Below are positions 5,925 to 7,753 of a stretch of 7,753 nucleotides of DNA, piece by piece. Below the pieces are notes generated by a model. The model searched no databases. It had not been told where the DNA came from and worked only from the letters and a program-made list of their open reading frames with translations. Every line of letters begins with the position of its first letter. Position 1 is the stretch's first letter. This DNA is from Deltaproteobacteria bacterium (lineage in GTDB: Bacteria > Desulfobacterota > Desulfobulbia > Desulfobulbales > Desulfocapsaceae), in contig JAJYAX010000064.1 of NCBI GenBank assembly GCA_021779275.1, forward strand, positions 1 through 7,753, read 5' to 3'. The position numbers were made by a program, and so were the translations under genes.

Positions 5925-6868
5925 AATTCATCCACCGAGTCGTACATGACATCGGTCCCGGCGGAGAAATGCAGCAGGATGTCGTTTAAGCAGTCCGGGA
6001 TATACGGATAGATCTTCCGGATATTGAAGACCCGGTCGGCGGCGACCAGGGAGAGGTCGTTGGTGTCGAGCCCGGCAAAGACCTTGGGACCGAACTCGGG
6101 ATCATGCAGGATATCGGCGGGGCGGAAATTTTTTCGTCCCAGAATAAAGAGCAGGACATTGCCGAGACCGAAGAGATCCAGGGCGAAGGGGCGCTCCGGC
6201 AGATAAAAATCATAATCGAAGTCGATCCAGCGAAATCGGCCGTCCGCGTGATCGACATAGATATGGTCGCGGCGGATATCACCGTGCTTCAGTCCGTGGG
6301 CATGGAGAAGGGAGATTCCCCGCACCGATTCAAGGAAGTTCACCAGCATGCCCCGGCAGTGAATCTCAAAATATTCCCTGTGGGTTGCCCCCTTGTTTTC
6401 CAGGTATTTATCCAGCCGCTGCCCGCGGACGACATCTAGGACCCGGACGAGATTGCCGGCCTCGTCCAATGCGGAGTAGCCCTGCATGAAGAACGGGTTC
6501 CCCCTGACCAGCTCGATGACCTCGGCCTCCTTTTCCGGGCTTCTATAGCAGGTCACCGCAAGCTTGCCGATGGTCAGCGTATAGGTCTCATGGAAGGTCA
6601 GCTTGGCGATTTTATGGTCGCCCGATTCCAGGTCGTAGACCTTGGGCACCCATTGTTTCGGCTGCTCATCGATTCCGAATCTTCCCTCTTTGGTATAGCC
6701 GACAATCAGAAAGTAGCGGTCTCCGACATGGATGACATCGCCGTAGTCGATGCTGGTGAAGTTGCTGGTGTCCCCGATCAGTTTCGGTTCCCTGCGCATG
6801 CTCCTGATCGCGTAGTGTTCTTTGAGCCTGGGCAGAATATGGGCGGGAAAACGGTTCCAGTCGATCAT
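5888..6868 (-). CDS. Atypical eukaryotic-like protein kinase (possible pseudokinase)
   Basis: A 326-residue cytoplasmic protein with a protein-kinase fold. The N-lobe begins around VGDRYFLIVGYTKEGRFG (48-65), a loose glycine-rich stretch. HKIAKLTF (86-93) places K89 at the VAIK lysine, and EKEAEVIEL (112-120) fits helix C. The hinge region is near VRVLDVVRGQRLDKYL (141-156). The catalytic loop reads LKHGDIRRDHIYVD (193-206): the proton-acceptor D197 is kept, but the HRD Lys is Arg199 and the metal-binding Asn is His202. The DFG motif is IDFDYD (215-220), with Asp instead of Gly. DLFGLGNVLLFILG (231-244) matches the helix-F segment (D-x-x-x-G). It may be an atypical active kinase or a pseudokinase. 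The start at 6868 lies 4 nt after the USP stop; an ATG at 6922 would overlap the USP gene by 50 nt and adds a non-kinase leader. It probably acts with the USP. Confidence 0.8.
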   Translation of the reverse strand: MIDWNRFPAHILPRLKEHYAIRSMRREPKLIGDTSNFTSIDYGDVIHVGDRYFLIVGYTKEGRFGIDEQPKQWVPKVYDLESGDHKIAKLTFHETYTLTIGKLAVTCYRSPEKEAEVIELVRGNPFFMQGYSALDEAGNLVRVLDVVRGQRLDKYLENKGATHREYFEIHCRGMLVNFLESVRGISLLHAHGLKHGDIRRDHIYVDHADGRFRWIDFDYDFYLPERPFALDLFGLGNVLLFILGRKNFRPADILHDPEFGPKVFAGLDTNDLSLVAADRVFNIRKIYPYIPDCLNDILLHFSAGTDVMYDSVDEFHDDLVACIDTF

Positions 6869-6872
6869 GCGT

Positions 6873-7328
6873 TCACCCGACGACCCAGGTGGTAAACCTG
6901 CTGCTGTGTCTCGCCAGGGCATTGGAGATGGAGCCGAAGAGGAATTCTTCGGCCTTGGATACCCCGCGCTTGCCGACCACCACGGTGCCGAAGTCGCCTT
7001 CCCGCTGCACCTCCAGGACCATCTGGCTGATGGTCTTGCCCGCCGCCGGATGGATGGCCCTCCGGATGGCGCCGGGTTGGATTCCGGCCTCAGTCAGCAC
7101 GCGTTCACTCTCAGCGAAGATCATCTCCGCTCTTTGTTCTTTTTCGGCCCGGTAGACCTCCAACACCCCGCCATTGGGATAAAAATCGGGTGGGGGCTCC
7201 GGATAGATGTGGAGAAGGCATATGGATATCTCCGTCATTGCGGCCGTCATCCGGGCGACATAGCGGAGCGCCCGCAAGGAGGTCTCGCCCTCGTCCACCG
7301 CCATCAGTATATTTTTCCATTGAGCCAT
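6873..7328 (-). CDS. Universal stress protein, UspA family, ATP-binding type
   Basis: A 151-residue protein, the normal size for a single-domain USP. It opens with KNILMAVDEGETSLRALRYV (5-24), containing the AVD strand end with D12, and has HIYPEP (40-45) in the usual second strand. The ATP-binding loop G-x2-G-x9-G-S is intact at 119-133: GKRG, nine residues, then GS. So it should belong to the nucleotide-binding (MJ0577-like) rather than the non-binding UspA group. It is cytoplasmic, and family members respond to starvation and stress. The start ATG 7328 is set by GAGGG 7 nt upstream and by alignment to the family N-terminus; a TTG at 7403 in frame would add 25 non-conserved residues. It follows panE by 61 nt and precedes the kinase-like gene by 4 nt, so a functional pair with the kinase is likely. 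Confidence 0.9.
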   Translation of the reverse strand: MAQWKNILMAVDEGETSLRALRYVARMTAAMTEISICLLHIYPEPPPDFYPNGGVLEVYRAEKEQRAEMIFAESERVLTEAGIQPGAIRRAIHPAAGKTISQMVLEVQREGDFGTVVVGKRGVSKAEEFLFGSISNALARHSSRFTTWVVG

Positions 7329-7335
7329 TATCGTT

Positions 7336-7340
7336 CCCTC
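7336..7340 (-). promoter_or_regulatory. Ribosome binding site of the USP gene
   Basis: GAGGG on the minus strand lies 7 nt before ATG 7328 in the 61-nt gap after panE. It fixes the USP start and rules out the upstream TTG at 7403 as the main one. No convincing promoter is visible in this gap, so the USP and kinase genes are probably read from the panE side. Confidence 0.65.
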
Positions 7341-7389
7341 GTTCTTGAAGTTACGGCCAGCAGATCTCTGTCGGATGTGTGCCCTGATC

Positions 7390-7753
7390 TCATGATTGTT
7401 CAATGCCGGGTTTCCACTGCTCCAGCAGTTTGATCAGCTGGACGATGGTCCGATGTGCCGGTACGGGGATGCCATGCATATCGGCATAGCGGCAGATGGC
7501 CCCGTTTTGGGCATCGATCTCCGTGCCCTTCTCATTGAGAATATCCTGCAGCATGGACGAGAGGTTGTTGGCGCTTTGCCGGCAGGTGTCCAACAGAAGC
7601 TGATAGAGGTCCTCGCAGACCAGATCGATTGCGCAGGCGTCGGCCACCTGCCTGCCCTCGTCAAGGAGGGCCTTCATCAGCGCGATGGATTCGGGCCTGG
7701 AGGTGAGCCAGCCGTTGGGTATCTTCAGGATGGCCGAAAGCGGATTGATGGCC
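7390..7753 (-). CDS. panE: 2-dehydropantoate 2-reductase (3' part)
   Basis: This is the C-terminal 120 codons of a ketopantoate reductase (ApbA/PanE family); the NADP-binding Rossmann half lies right of the window. The frame is open to the edge, and its first residues AINPLSAILKIPNG match the family's N-x-x-x-NPLTAL-x-G block. Further in are NNLSSMLQDI (62-71 of the fragment) and GTEIDAQNGAICRYADMHG (76-94), the conserved SSM-x-QD and TEID-x-xNG motifs. The Ser and the Glu there (E256 in E. coli PanE) contact the substrate, and both are present. PanE reduces ketopantoate to pantoate with NADPH in coenzyme A synthesis. The ATG at 7677 is internal. Some ApbA-family proteins act on other 2-oxo acids, so the symbol is likely but not certain. 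It is first of the visible minus-strand genes, upstream of USP and kinase. Confidence 0.85.
   Translation of the reverse strand, partial: AINPLSAILKIPNGWLTSRPESIALMKALLDEGRQVADACAIDLVCEDLYQLLLDTCRQSANNLSSMLQDILNEKGTEIDAQNGAICRYADMHGIPVPAHRTIVQLIKLLEQWKPGIEQS

Noticed and set aside
6869..6922. Upstream ATG 6922 as start of the kinase-like gene
   Set aside because: It would overlap the USP gene by 50 nt and add an 18-residue Gly/Pro-rich piece unlike a kinase N-terminus; ATG 6868 directly after the USP stop fits better.
7329..7403. TTG 7403 as start of the USP gene
   Set aside because: The 25 extra residues are not USP-like, and GAGGG sits at ideal spacing from ATG 7328, which gives the standard USP N-terminus.
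1..7753. Defence island, mobile element, CRISPR, tRNA or rRNA
   Set aside because: No direct-repeat arrays, terminal inverted repeats, transposase, integrase or tRNA-like cloverleaf was seen; all long stretches are explained by ordinary genes.

Overview
The window looks like ordinary bacterial chromosome: densely packed, moderately GC-rich (by eye mid-50s percent, not computed), with short operons, overlapping starts and stops and strong Shine-Dalgarno sequences. I see no insertion sequence, phage gene, CRISPR array, tRNA or rRNA. The gene set is a multi-PAS sensor, a FapA (DUF342) protein, DUF2905, a UlaG-like metallo-hydrolase, RmuC, a UspA-type protein with a degenerate protein kinase, and PanE. 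This suggests a Gram-negative environmental bacterium, most likely of the Desulfobacterota (former Deltaproteobacteria, Geobacter/Syntrophus-like). That placement is a guess from gene content and protein style and has not been tested.

Layout. Left, plus strand (1-1746): the 3' end of a Nudix hydrolase of the CoA-diphosphatase type, overlapping the start of a membrane-anchored protein with three PAS domains. That protein stops just where a histidine-kinase H-box would begin. Middle, minus strand (1739-4293, read right to left): a tight three-gene operon of DUF2905 membrane protein, metallo-beta-lactamase-fold hydrolase and FapA-family protein, with gaps of 9 and 8 nt. The fapA-like gene and the PAS gene converge and overlap by 8 nt. 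Next, a divergent intergenic region (4294-4577) holds candidate promoters for both directions and an 11-codon leader ORF whose stop overlaps the rmuC start. Then rmuC on plus (4578-5924). Right, minus strand (5888-7753, read right to left): the 3' end of panE, a UspA-family gene, and 4 nt later an atypical protein-kinase-like gene whose end overlaps the end of rmuC by 37 nt.

How the genes may work together. The USP and kinase-like genes are almost certainly co-translated and may form a nucleotide/stress-sensing pair. The DUF2905/MBL/FapA operon is clear as a unit, but its shared function is unknown, and no flagellar gene lies nearby to support a flagellar role for FapA. RmuC is the only gene with a well-known DNA-maintenance role. 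Nothing here is a clear new defence or mobile system. The points most worth a second look are the translationally coupled leader peptide of rmuC, the output-less PAS sensor, and the USP plus degenerate-kinase pair.
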